The position numbers and the translations under genes were made by a program. From contig CM053794.1 in the NCBI GenBank assembly GCA_028671895.1, positions 37,464,501 to 37,528,500 of the forward strand: a DNA stretch of 64,000 nucleotides. The letters run 5' to 3'. The stretch is from Oenanthe sinensis. Taxonomy: Eukaryota > Streptophyta > Magnoliopsida > Apiales > Apiaceae. Numbering within the stretch: position 1 is the first letter of the stretch; each line of letters opens with the position of its first letter. Under the pieces are notes generated by a model. The model saw nothing but the letters and a program-made list of their open reading frames with translations. It was not told the DNA's origin and did no database searches. Below are positions 11,765-20,484 of the stretch, piece by piece.

Positions 11765-14700
11765 CTACCTATATTGTTGTTGTTGATGAGCTGCCTGATC
11801 ATATTTTTCTTTTCTTTCCTTTTCTTGCCTGGCCCTGTTTTCTTCAATTGCCTGCAGTATCATTTGTCTGGCCATGATTTCCTCAATCAAAATTGCATCT
11901 TTCAGCATGTCTGCAGCAATCTGTAGAGTGAGCATTGGATAGTCTTGGACAAACTTGAGTCTAACTTTGACAGTGACTCCACTTCTCAGTTTGAATTCAA
12001 CTCTGTCAGGATCTTTGAACACTCTACTTTTACCCTGTCTTCTCAATTCTTCAGACAACTGCTCTATTCTCTCCTCCTCCCTCCTTTTCTTCTCAATCAT
12101 CTCCTCCATGTACCTTACCTTGTCAGTCTTTTTCTGATACTTCCTTTCCAAGTACTGAGCCATTTCCATCATTCTCAGCTTGTTAATCATGCATTTCTTG
12201 TCAAACAGGCTAATCACTCTCCTAATGTCATGAGTGGTAGCATCACTGTTGTCATGATGAAATCCTCTTTCTTCTCCATCAACATTAGTAACAAACATCC
12301 TCTTGTCTCTGACTTCTACCTTGACAATTCTGTCAGCCTTCCACAGTTTGATCCTCACCTTGTCAGTTTCAGCAATTTCTTGAATAGGTTTAATAGGTAG
12401 ACCTTTATCAGGAACAATGAGTTGTTTTCTCCACTTAGGACATCTTACTAGCAAAGAGCTAGTAGAGTTCTTGAATTTGGTTGATGTGGCAGTGTTGACT
12501 TTGAGATGTTGGCTTGGCTTCAGTTTCTTTGACTGTTCCTTTTTAATTTCCCTCCTTATCACTCCATGTGCAGTAACTTTCATGAACATCCTTCTTGGAG
12601 ATTTAGTTTTGATGGCAGTTGCAGTTTCAGAAACTGTTGACATCACACTAGTACCCTGAGATTTGGTAGGTGAACTAGAATGAGTGCCAGCAGCTTGCTG
12701 CTTAGAGGAATTTCTTCTTTGATACTGTTTGTTGTCCTCAGAGTTGTCTCTTTTCTTCTTGTCTTCATCCTTCTTCTTCTTGTCTTCTCTCTTTCCTTCC
12801 TTATCACTCCTTGTTTCAGACCTTTTATCCTTCTTGTCCTGATCCTCATTGTCATCATCTTTCTTTTTGTTCTTCAATTCTTCTTTTACAAATTCAGAGA
12901 TTTGTCCAGAGATAAACTTTTTCATTTTCACTACAATTTCATTGTCCTCTATCTGCTTCACCTTCTTCTTTTCAATCAACTCAATTAGGTTAATAATTTG
13001 ACTTCTGTTGCCTGAATTGAGATGTTGAGGGATCCTGAAATGAGCAAGTTTTTCTTCTCTAGCCATATACATCACACCATCTGGACTACAGTAGGATTCA
13101 GGTAGAGCAAGAGGTAGGAGAGGCCCCAATATTTTCTTCTTCAATTCTTCATCTTCCTGGGTTACCAACTCCACTCCCTTGTACAGACATTCCAGTTCAG
13201 TATATGAAAGCCTTTGGAATAGAGTAACTGAAACTTTAAAGTAGCCAGATTCCATTTGAATGAGTGGCTCTTTGAACATTTGTCCATTCTGTTCAAACTT
13301 AACTCCCCTTACTGCAACAATAGCATTTTCAAGCATCTTCTTATATTTCCAATGATTTCCCTGGACTTGCTTTTTGATATGATGCAGAAGTTCAAGAAAC
13401 TCCTTGTCAGAGTTGGGCTTGAAAATTTCACTCCTGAGCTTTCTCATAACTGCCTTTTGCCTTTCAGCCTCTATTTCTTCTCTCCTTTCCTTCTCCCCCT
13501 TAGGGTTGATATCTTGACTTTGGAGAAAGGAAGAATGACTTGGCTTAATTTTAGTCCAGTTTGGAGTTGGCAAAGAAGCTGGAGGAGCCTGACTAGTTGT
13601 GCTTAGGTTGGAGATGAGGGATTGTAGAGAGGTGAGTTGTGCTGAGATGCTGGCAAGAGAAGTCCCTTGATTTGCAGAAGTAGAGACAAACTCATTTTTT
13701 AGATTATGAACATCTGAGACAATTTGTGAAACAGTGGATGTGAGAGAATCCACTCTGGCATTTAAGGTATCAATGGTGGAGGCCTTTGCAGCTTCATCCT
13801 TGGCCTTTGACTGATAGTAGAGGTCCACTTGGAAAGGTGATAAGGTGTGTAGAGGCACATCCTCAGGCAGCCTATCTGCATGCCTGTTTTTGTACAGAAC
13901 TTCAACCATACTGTTTATTCTTCTTTGATTGTCTATGATGGTTGTGTGACCTTGAACCATTTCCTTAAACACCTTTTCCATAGAGTCTATTTTGGTGTGA
14001 AGAATGGAGGACTTTCCTGAATCTCCTCTTGAAGTGTGAGCAAGAAGACCTCCAGGCTTCAGTTTGTCTTCCATTGCTCTCAAGGTGCCCTCTACTTTAG
14101 CTCTGTGATCATCTATCTCAGATTGCACACCTTTGGCAAGATAGTGATTTGATTGCAGTTGGACTTTAGCAGCTTCATGAATTGCATCATACATGGCACT
14201 TGGAGTAAAAATCTTCTCACAAGATCCAAGAGAAGTGAGATACTTCTGTCTAGTCCACTCCAAAACTTCTTGCATGCTAACTGCAGATTTACCATCCAGC
14301 CAGGCATCCACATTTTCACCTTCATTTTCATCCAAATTTGCATTCTTTTCTTTCAACTCCTCCTGATCTTTTGCATATTCAAGCATGATTGCAGCATAGT
14401 CTTTGTTTGGCAAATGAGAAGTCACAAGCTGCTGAGCAATGTGATAGAAGCCCTCCAACTGATCTCCATACAATTCCTTTAGTTTCTCATCAGAAAGTGA
14501 CCCACCAAGAGATGATGGTCCTGAATCCCTGTCATGTTGCACAGGTTCCAGCCATTGTGACAGAGAGTGAGAGCTAGGGCCACTTGTGACAGTAGTCCCC
14601 TCAGCATCTATTTCCTCATCCAATTTCTCAGATGATTCATTAGACACTGGATGGATAGGTGAATTCTCCTGAGGAGACAGTCTTTGAATGACTGGGGAGT

Positions 14701-16417
14701 GTCTAGGGGATGCCATTTGCATGGTGTGGAGGTCCCCCAGATTACCCAATGTCTGTGAAGACACTTGGCTTTGAAATGCCTGAGCCCCCACAGAGTCTGA
14801 AGTAAAAACTCCTGGAACCTCTGTGGTTTTGATGGTGTCATCAGGATATGCCTCAGCATGCATTCCCTCACCATCTAAAGGAGTGTCCTGAGTGGTGAAC
14901 AAGGTGTCATGCACCAAGTCACTTGAATGGGGCTCACCAGGGAAACAAGAGTCCTGATGATCAACAACTTCATGTGTTTGGCTGGACACATTTGGTTGAG
15001 ATGAAATTTGAGAGATAGCAGGTAGAGTGTGAGTAGAACTGAGTATTGGCAACTCCCCCTGAGAAAATGGGGAAGTTTCAAGAGAAGATCCTACTGGTGC
15101 ACAGTGTGTCTCTTTTTCAACTACAGCTTCTTCATTGACAGGAGTGAATTCCTGCAATGGTGCAGACTCTGTACAGGGTGGAGTGGGCTGACTCCCAATT
15201 TCAATAGATGCACCTTGTTGAGAAAGTGCACCTAGAAGTAGGTTTAATCCCTTGTTAACTTCTACATCCTGTTGAGAGGATGTAGAGTGGTCTGTTGTGG
15301 CCTTTTTATTTTTCTTTCTCCTGGTCAAAGGCTCCACAGGTGACTCATCTGATTCATTTTCTACAACTGTTTCTAACACTCTTTTCTTAACAGCTTTCTC
15401 CTTCTTCTTCTTTGCAACTACACCCTGTTGAGAGGATGTAGAGGATGGTTTGCTAACATCTAGGGATTTCAAAGAAGGGCTAGCAGTTGGGTTGGAAGTC
15501 CTTGGGTTAGGTGCATTTGGTACTTCTGCAACCTTAGGACCTCCTACTGTATCAAGGTAACCATATTTAGGCTGCACTAGTGGATATCCCTCAAATACAC
15601 TCCTCATGTGAGGGGTGATTATGAGAGGGACATTCACAGTGGTTCTCCTATCCAATGTGGCAAAAATGATTTTTGACATGGATTTGGAGTAGCCAATTCT
15701 TTGTTTGTTCATTCCAGGCAATTCAATTAAATCAGCATTCTTATAATTGAGAATTAATTGAATAAAGCGAGGAAAGAAAATTTCATTACCTCTCTTGGGA
15801 ATCCTGGTTATGAGTTCCCCAAGAACTAGCTTTCCAACATTGAGCTTTTGGTTGTATGCTAATGAGTAGGCCAGCTTCAAGGCAATGAGGCTTATCTGGT
15901 CAAACCCTGTTTTTCTGCAGGTGAAGACTCTTAGGATGGTATCAAACAGGAATGACCATTCCTTTCTCATGTACTTCTTGTTTAATTTACCCAGCTTGAA
16001 CTTCTCATCAACTCCTCTCTTTAGATTATCAGCATACCTAATGAAGTCCAGAAAATCTAGAAGATCATCTTCAGTAGGTTCTTCATTAAACTCTTCGGTT
16101 GGTATATTCAAGCTTGTATTCACATCATTTTCATCAAAACTGATGTCTTTTCTTTGGATTTTGCAGGTTACAACCACTTTTGACCTACCATCCTCCAAAG
16201 CTATATTTTCCCAGTCAGCAGTCTTCCAAAATTGCTCAAGAATGTCGAGATACAGTGTGGGGTTTGCCAACAGAGCTTTATTCAGATAGGAATCGATGAG
16301 AAACCTAGTGAAGCATTTGTACTGCGCCTTAGCATCTGCGTCTCTTGCAATGGCGAGAAAGTTGGTTTCAGGAATTACGTACACTTCAGTTGCAGGTTTC
16401 GAGCTTGAAGATGCCAT
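11765..16417 (-). CDS. Extra 3' ORF of the copia element (1550 aa, unknown function)
   Basis: An uninterrupted frame from ATG at 16417 to TAG at 11765, 55 nt before the PPT. The N-terminal ~290 residues look globular (FLIDSYLNKALLANPTLYLD near residue 40). A Ser/Thr/Gln/Pro-rich middle follows, then a coiled-coil-like part (about 780-950), a Lys/Glu/Asp-rich low-complexity block (about 1190-1270), and a basic helical C-terminus ending in a Gln run. I see no signal peptide, no membrane span, and no protease, RT or integrase motif. Sireviruses often carry an 'env-like' ORF here, and related frames follow pol in Asteraceae copia elements. Lacking a membrane segment, this one is not convincingly an envelope. 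The intact frame despite its length suggests recent selection or youth. A pyrimidine-rich leader and promoter-like sequence precede it. Confidence 0.85.
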   Translation of the reverse strand: MASSSSKPATEVYVIPETNFLAIARDADAKAQYKCFTRFLIDSYLNKALLANPTLYLDILEQFWKTADWENIALEDGRSKVVVTCKIQRKDISFDENDVNTSLNIPTEEFNEEPTEDDLLDFLDFIRYADNLKRGVDEKFKLGKLNKKYMRKEWSFLFDTILRVFTCRKTGFDQISLIALKLAYSLAYNQKLNVGKLVLGELITRIPKRGNEIFFPRFIQLILNYKNADLIELPGMNKQRIGYSKSMSKIIFATLDRRTTVNVPLIITPHMRSVFEGYPLVQPKYGYLDTVGGPKVAEVPNAPNPRTSNPTASPSLKSLDVSKPSSTSSQQGVVAKKKKEKAVKKRVLETVVENESDESPVEPLTRRKKNKKATTDHSTSSQQDVEVNKGLNLLLGALSQQGASIEIGSQPTPPCTESAPLQEFTPVNEEAVVEKETHCAPVGSSLETSPFSQGELPILSSTHTLPAISQISSQPNVSSQTHEVVDHQDSCFPGEPHSSDLVHDTLFTTQDTPLDGEGMHAEAYPDDTIKTTEVPGVFTSDSVGAQAFQSQVSSQTLGNLGDLHTMQMASPRHSPVIQRLSPQENSPIHPVSNESSEKLDEEIDAEGTTVTSGPSSHSLSQWLEPVQHDRDSGPSSLGGSLSDEKLKELYGDQLEGFYHIAQQLVTSHLPNKDYAAIMLEYAKDQEELKEKNANLDENEGENVDAWLDGKSAVSMQEVLEWTRQKYLTSLGSCEKIFTPSAMYDAIHEAAKVQLQSNHYLAKGVQSEIDDHRAKVEGTLRAMEDKLKPGGLLAHTSRGDSGKSSILHTKIDSMEKVFKEMVQGHTTIIDNQRRINSMVEVLYKNRHADRLPEDVPLHTLSPFQVDLYYQSKAKDEAAKASTIDTLNARVDSLTSTVSQIVSDVHNLKNEFVSTSANQGTSLASISAQLTSLQSLISNLSTTSQAPPASLPTPNWTKIKPSHSSFLQSQDINPKGEKERREEIEAERQKAVMRKLRSEIFKPNSDKEFLELLHHIKKQVQGNHWKYKKMLENAIVAVRGVKFEQNGQMFKEPLIQMESGYFKVSVTLFQRLSYTELECLYKGVELVTQEDEELKKKILGPLLPLALPESYCSPDGVMYMAREEKLAHFRIPQHLNSGNRSQIINLIELIEKKKVKQIEDNEIVVKMKKFISGQISEFVKEELKNKKKDDDNEDQDKKDKRSETRSDKEGKREDKKKKDEDKKKRDNSEDNKQYQRRNSSKQQAAGTHSSSPTKSQGTSVMSTVSETATAIKTKSPRRMFMKVTAHGVIRREIKKEQSKKLKPSQHLKVNTATSTKFKNSTSSLLVRCPKWRKQLIVPDKGLPIKPIQEIAETDKVRIKLWKADRIVKVEVRDKRMFVTNVDGEERGFHHDNSDATTHDIRRVISLFDKKCMINKLRMMEMAQYLERKYQKKTDKVRYMEEMIEKKRREEERIEQLSEELRRQGKSRVFKDPDRVEFKLRSGVTVKVRLKFVQDYPMLTLQIAADMLKDAILIEEIMARQMILQAIEENRARQEKERKEKYDQAAHQQQQYR

Positions 16418-16555
16418 AGAGTTGTGTATAGAAAGAGAGAAACGAAGAAATCGAAGGTTTTAGAGAGTAGAATGGCAAGGGTTCAAGTGTAGCTGTAGAA
16501 TGAGAGGGTTTCTTTGAGTTTGAAATTAAGTGTAGAAATGAAATGTTATTTCTAC

Positions 16556-16845
16556 TGTGCTATGTATAATACTTAGACAACTCGACTAGAATTGTAATCG
16601 ATTTTGTATGTTCGAGAACTCAGAGAAGAGTAAAGTTAGTTTCAGTAGAGAACTGTCAGAATTTGATCGAGAACTCTCAAGAATATATATACATGATTCG
16701 AGAACTGAGATAGTCGAGAACTCTGATGATTCGAGAACTCTTGACAGTACTCGATTGAGAACTCTAAAAATGAGCTATTCGAGAACTCACAAAATCATGA
16801 GTCGAGAACTCAAAAGAAATAAGTAACTAGTCGAGAAGTCAGAAA
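16556..16845 (-). promoter_or_regulatory. Palindrome array plus TATA-like box upstream of the extra ORF
   Basis: Between the pol stop (17240) and the extra-ORF ATG (16417) lie about eight copies of TCGAGAACT (plus strand, 16612-16840). They are followed in element sense by TTGTCTAAGTATTATACATA and a ~130-nt pyrimidine-rich, ATG-poor leader. The TATA neighbourhood resembles that of the element's own U3 (TTGTCTATATACTTTATGCA). A separate promoter for the extra ORF is inferred; splicing from the LTR transcript is the alternative. Confidence 0.5.
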
Positions 16846-17239
16846 ATGATGGCAACTTAATCACAAACTCTAGTTTTTGACAGATTATTCCATTTTCACT
16901 TAGAAAATAGAATAATAATTTACAGACTTCATTTCTTAGATAAATAAAATCCATTTATTCATCTTAAAAAGAGAAATGTGTCTGATTGATATTCCTGAAT
17001 CTTTAATTATCACACTTGTTATTTAATAATGCACAAGTATAATAATTCTTTTCAGGCTTTCTCAGAACAAGAAAATAGTTCCAAGATAGTTTTAAAAACA
17101 TTTGTTAACAATATGTACAACAATATAACTGACATATTTATAAACATATACCAGTTTTGTTTCACTTAGATAAATCATTTGAGTTCATGTCTGTGAAACA
17201 ATTGTTGTAACAGTTGAAAAGATATATTTATTTGGCCAC

Positions 17240-20200
17240 CTAACTTGAAGAGTTTAGCATTCCAATTTCACTAACCAACCTGTTGAAGGTGGCTTCATCA
17301 AGTGGTTTAGTAAATATATCAGCCAACTGTTTTTGTGTAGGAACATAGAATAATTTAATTACTCCATTTTCTGCATGTTCCCTTATGAAATGGTACCTTA
17401 CATCAATATGCTTTGTCTTGGAATGGTTGACTGGATTGGCTACAATTGAGATGGCACTAGTGTTGTCACACAAAATAGGAATTCCTTCTAACACTAGTCC
17501 ATAGTCCCTTAGTTGATTCCTGATCCAAAGCACTTGAGCACAACAACTTCCTGCAGCAATATATTCAGCCTCAGCTGTGGAAGTAGAAACTGATTGTTGC
17601 TTTTTGCTAAACCAAGATACCAATCTCTGTCCAAGAAATTGACAGCTTCCTGAGGTACTTTTTCTATCCACTCTGCACCCAGCAAAATCAGCATCTGAAT
17701 ATCCAACTAAGTTGAATCCTGTTTCTTTAGGGTACCATAACCCCATGAATGATGTTCCTTTTAGATACCTCAGAATTCTTTTGACAGCAATGAGATGAGA
17801 TTCTTTGAGGTTTGCCTGGAACCTTGCACATAGGCATGTAGAGAACATTATGTCAGGCCTACTAGCTGTGAGATAAAGGAGAGATCCAATCATTCCTCTG
17901 TAGGTCTTCATGTCTACACTTTTTCCTTTCTTATCTTCATCAAGTTTTGTAGCTGTAGACATTGGAGTCTTGGCAGTAGAACAGTCTTGCATGTCAAACC
18001 TTTTGAGTAAGTCATTGATGTACTTTGTTTGACTTATGAAAATGCCATCATCCCTTTGACTTATTTGAAGGCCTAAAAAATAATTGAGCTCTCCCATCAT
18101 GCTCATCTCATATTCACCTTGCATTAGCTTAGAGAACCTTTGACACAGTTTTTCATTTGTAGATCCAAAAATGATATCATCTACATAGATTTGAACAAGT
18201 ATGATATCCTCACCATGCTTTTTGTAGAAAAGAGTTTTGTCAATAGTTCCTCTAGTAAAATGATTTTCTAGAAGAAATTTTGACAAGGTGTCATACCATG
18301 CTCTAGGGGCTTGTTTGAGTCCATACAATGCTTTAATGAGTCTGTAAACAAAGTCTGGAAAATTTGGATCTTCAAAGCCAGGAGGTTGCTGCACATAAAC
18401 TTCCTCTTCTAATTCACCATTGAGAAATGCACTTTTCACATCCATTTGATATACCTTAAAATTTGAGTGTGCTGCAAAGGCTAGAAAAATTCTAATTGCT
18501 TCCAATCTTGCAACAGGAGCAAAAGTCTCATCATAGTCAATGCCTTCTTCCTGGGAATAGCCTTTTGCAACCAGCCTTGCTTTGTTTCTTATAACTATTC
18601 CATGTTCATCCATTTTGTTCCTATAGACCCACTTAGTGCCAATTACCGACCTGTCCTTTGGAGGTGGCACTAATTCCCAAACATTGTTTCTCACAAATTG
18701 ATTCAATTCCTCTTGCATGGCAATTATCCAGTCTGGATCCAACATGGCTTCTTCAATCCTTTTTGGTTCATTTTGAGACAGAAAGCAAGCAAATAGGCAT
18801 TCATTTATAGTTGCTCTTCTTGTCCTTACACCTTCATCAGGATTTCCAATGATTTGATCAGCTGTGTGAGCTCTACTCCATTTAATTTGATGAGCTCTAT
18901 CTCTATCATTTGAACTTGTTTCTTCCTGATTGAAGTGATTGCCAATAGTTGCAGATCCTTGAGAATCTCCCCCTGAGTGAATGCTAGGATTGTGTGGAGA
19001 ATTCTCAAGTTGAATATGACTGTAGTCTTCATTTTCTCTTTCCACATTTGTTCCATGTGAGATATCTACATGTGACTCTTCATGCATATTGGTAACATTT
19101 TCAGTTGCAAATGTTCCAGTCTCTATTTCATTTTCAAACCTCAAGGTGTCACAGTTTTCTCCTTCCAGATTCATAGTAGGGAACTTGAAATCATCAAATG
19201 TCACATTTGTGCTTTCCATAATCTTCTGTTGATCAATCACATATACTCTATAGACAGTTTTGTCCAAAGAGTATCCCACAAAAATTCCTTCATAAGCCTT
19301 GGCTTCAAACTTCCCAAGGTTGTTGACATCATCTTTGAGAACAAAGCACTTGGTTCCAAACACATGCATGTATTTTACAGATGGTCTTCTATTTGTCATG
19401 ATGTGATAAGGAGTTTTTCCAACTGGTTTTGTGATGAGTGTCCTGTTTTGAGTGTAGCATGCAGTTCTAACAGCTTCAGCCCAAAAGCTAGTTGGTAGAC
19501 TGGCTTCTGCTAACATGGTTCTTGCAGCTTCAATGAGAGTTCTGTTCTTTCTCTCAACCACTCCATTTTGTTGTGGAGTTCTTGGGGCTGAAAATTGGTG
19601 AGTGATTCCTTTTTCCTTGCAGAATTCATTGAGTATAGCATTTTTGAATTCTGTACCATTATCACTCCTTATGGCAACTACTGGTGTAGGGCCTTTATCC
19701 AATCTTTTCAAATTTTCAATGATGATCTCAGGAGCTTCATCTTTTGAGTGCAAGAATTCCACCCAAGTGTATTTTGAAAAGTCATCAACCATGACTAGAG
19801 CAAATCTTTTCTTAGACATGGACATGACATTTACTGGTCCAAACAGATCCATATGAATTAATTGTAGTGGTTTTGTGATTGAAGTGAATTCCTTACTCTT
19901 GTGACTAGATCTCTTCATTTTCCCTTTTTGACATGCCTCACATAATCCTTCTATGCAGAATTCAAGTGTGGGCAGGTCCTTCACTAATTCTCTTTTGACT
20001 AAAGAATTAATGTTCTTGAGATTTAGGTGAGATAATCTCTTATGCCAGAGCATACTTTCATTTTCTGAGGCCTTTGTGTAGAAACAGCAAATCTTCTCCT
20101 TGTTTGCAGAGTCCAAATCTGCTACAAACAGGCTTCCTTTTCTTACTCCTTGCAGAGCAAATTCCTTTGTCTTCCTGTGTGATATGAGACACAGTTCCTT

Positions 20201-20473
20201 ATCAAACTCCACCTTCAAATCTTTGTTGCAGAATTGAGTGATGCTGAGAAGATTATGCTTCAAACCACTGACTAGGGCTACATCTTCAATGACAACATTT
20301 CCATGAATCAATTTGCCATATCCCATGGTAAAACCAGTGTTGTTGTCTCCAAAGGTTACCATTGGGCCAGCCTCATCCTTGAACTGTGACAGCAGGGCCT
20401 TGTCACCAGTCATATGCCTTGAACAGCCACTGTCCAAAATCCACATGACCTTCTTCTTACTTGTGCCCTGCAA
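17240..20473 (-). CDS. Ty1/copia Pol polyprotein (protease, integrase, RT, RNase H)
   Basis: About 1077 codons. It opens almost directly on the aspartic protease (WILDSGCSRHMTG, active-site DSG at about 14-16). The GAG-pre-integrase HHCC region follows (LWHKRLSHLN, later LCEACQKGK), then the integrase core (HMDLFGPV and RSDNGTEFKN with the downstream catalytic Glu in QQNGVVERKN). Next are reverse transcriptase (KARLVAKGYSQ, MDVKSAFLNG, catalytic YVDDIIFGST) and RNase H (SDADFAG, STAEAEYIA). It ends TKPLDEATFNRLVSEIGML and is complete. There is no ATG near the frame start: the first codon is TTG, with a TGA just upstream in the same frame, and the first ATG is in VMWILDSG. It is in a different frame from gag, so how Pol is expressed in this copy is unclear. 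It supplies reverse transcription and integration in the cytoplasmic particle and nucleus. Confidence 0.95.
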   Translation of the reverse strand: MQGTSKKKVMWILDSGCSRHMTGDKALLSQFKDEAGPMVTFGDNNTGFTMGYGKLIHGNVVIEDVALVSGLKHNLLSITQFCNKDLKVEFDKELCLISHRKTKEFALQGVRKGSLFVADLDSANKEKICCFYTKASENESMLWHKRLSHLNLKNINSLVKRELVKDLPTLEFCIEGLCEACQKGKMKRSSHKSKEFTSITKPLQLIHMDLFGPVNVMSMSKKRFALVMVDDFSKYTWVEFLHSKDEAPEIIIENLKRLDKGPTPVVAIRSDNGTEFKNAILNEFCKEKGITHQFSAPRTPQQNGVVERKNRTLIEAARTMLAEASLPTSFWAEAVRTACYTQNRTLITKPVGKTPYHIMTNRRPSVKYMHVFGTKCFVLKDDVNNLGKFEAKAYEGIFVGYSLDKTVYRVYVIDQQKIMESTNVTFDDFKFPTMNLEGENCDTLRFENEIETGTFATENVTNMHEESHVDISHGTNVERENEDYSHIQLENSPHNPSIHSGGDSQGSATIGNHFNQEETSSNDRDRAHQIKWSRAHTADQIIGNPDEGVRTRRATINECLFACFLSQNEPKRIEEAMLDPDWIIAMQEELNQFVRNNVWELVPPPKDRSVIGTKWVYRNKMDEHGIVIRNKARLVAKGYSQEEGIDYDETFAPVARLEAIRIFLAFAAHSNFKVYQMDVKSAFLNGELEEEVYVQQPPGFEDPNFPDFVYRLIKALYGLKQAPRAWYDTLSKFLLENHFTRGTIDKTLFYKKHGEDIILVQIYVDDIIFGSTNEKLCQRFSKLMQGEYEMSMMGELNYFLGLQISQRDDGIFISQTKYINDLLKRFDMQDCSTAKTPMSTATKLDEDKKGKSVDMKTYRGMIGSLLYLTASRPDIMFSTCLCARFQANLKESHLIAVKRILRYLKGTSFMGLWYPKETGFNLVGYSDADFAGCRVDRKSTSGSCQFLGQRLVSWFSKKQQSVSTSTAEAEYIAAGSCCAQVLWIRNQLRDYGLVLEGIPILCDNTSAISIVANPVNHSKTKHIDVRYHFIREHAENGVIKLFYVPTQKQLADIFTKPLDEATFNRLVSEIGMLNSSS

Positions 20474-20484
20474 TCAAGCACAAA

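Noticed and set aside
12680..12988. Hydrophobic Leu/Phe-rich frame opposite the extra ORF, suggesting a membrane protein
   Set aside because: It is the antisense of the Lys/Glu/Asp-rich block of the extra ORF. Lys codons read as Phe/Leu on the other strand.
11765..16417. The extra ORF as a retroviral envelope
   Set aside because: No signal peptide, membrane span or cleavage site is visible. Position alone is not evidence of envelope function.
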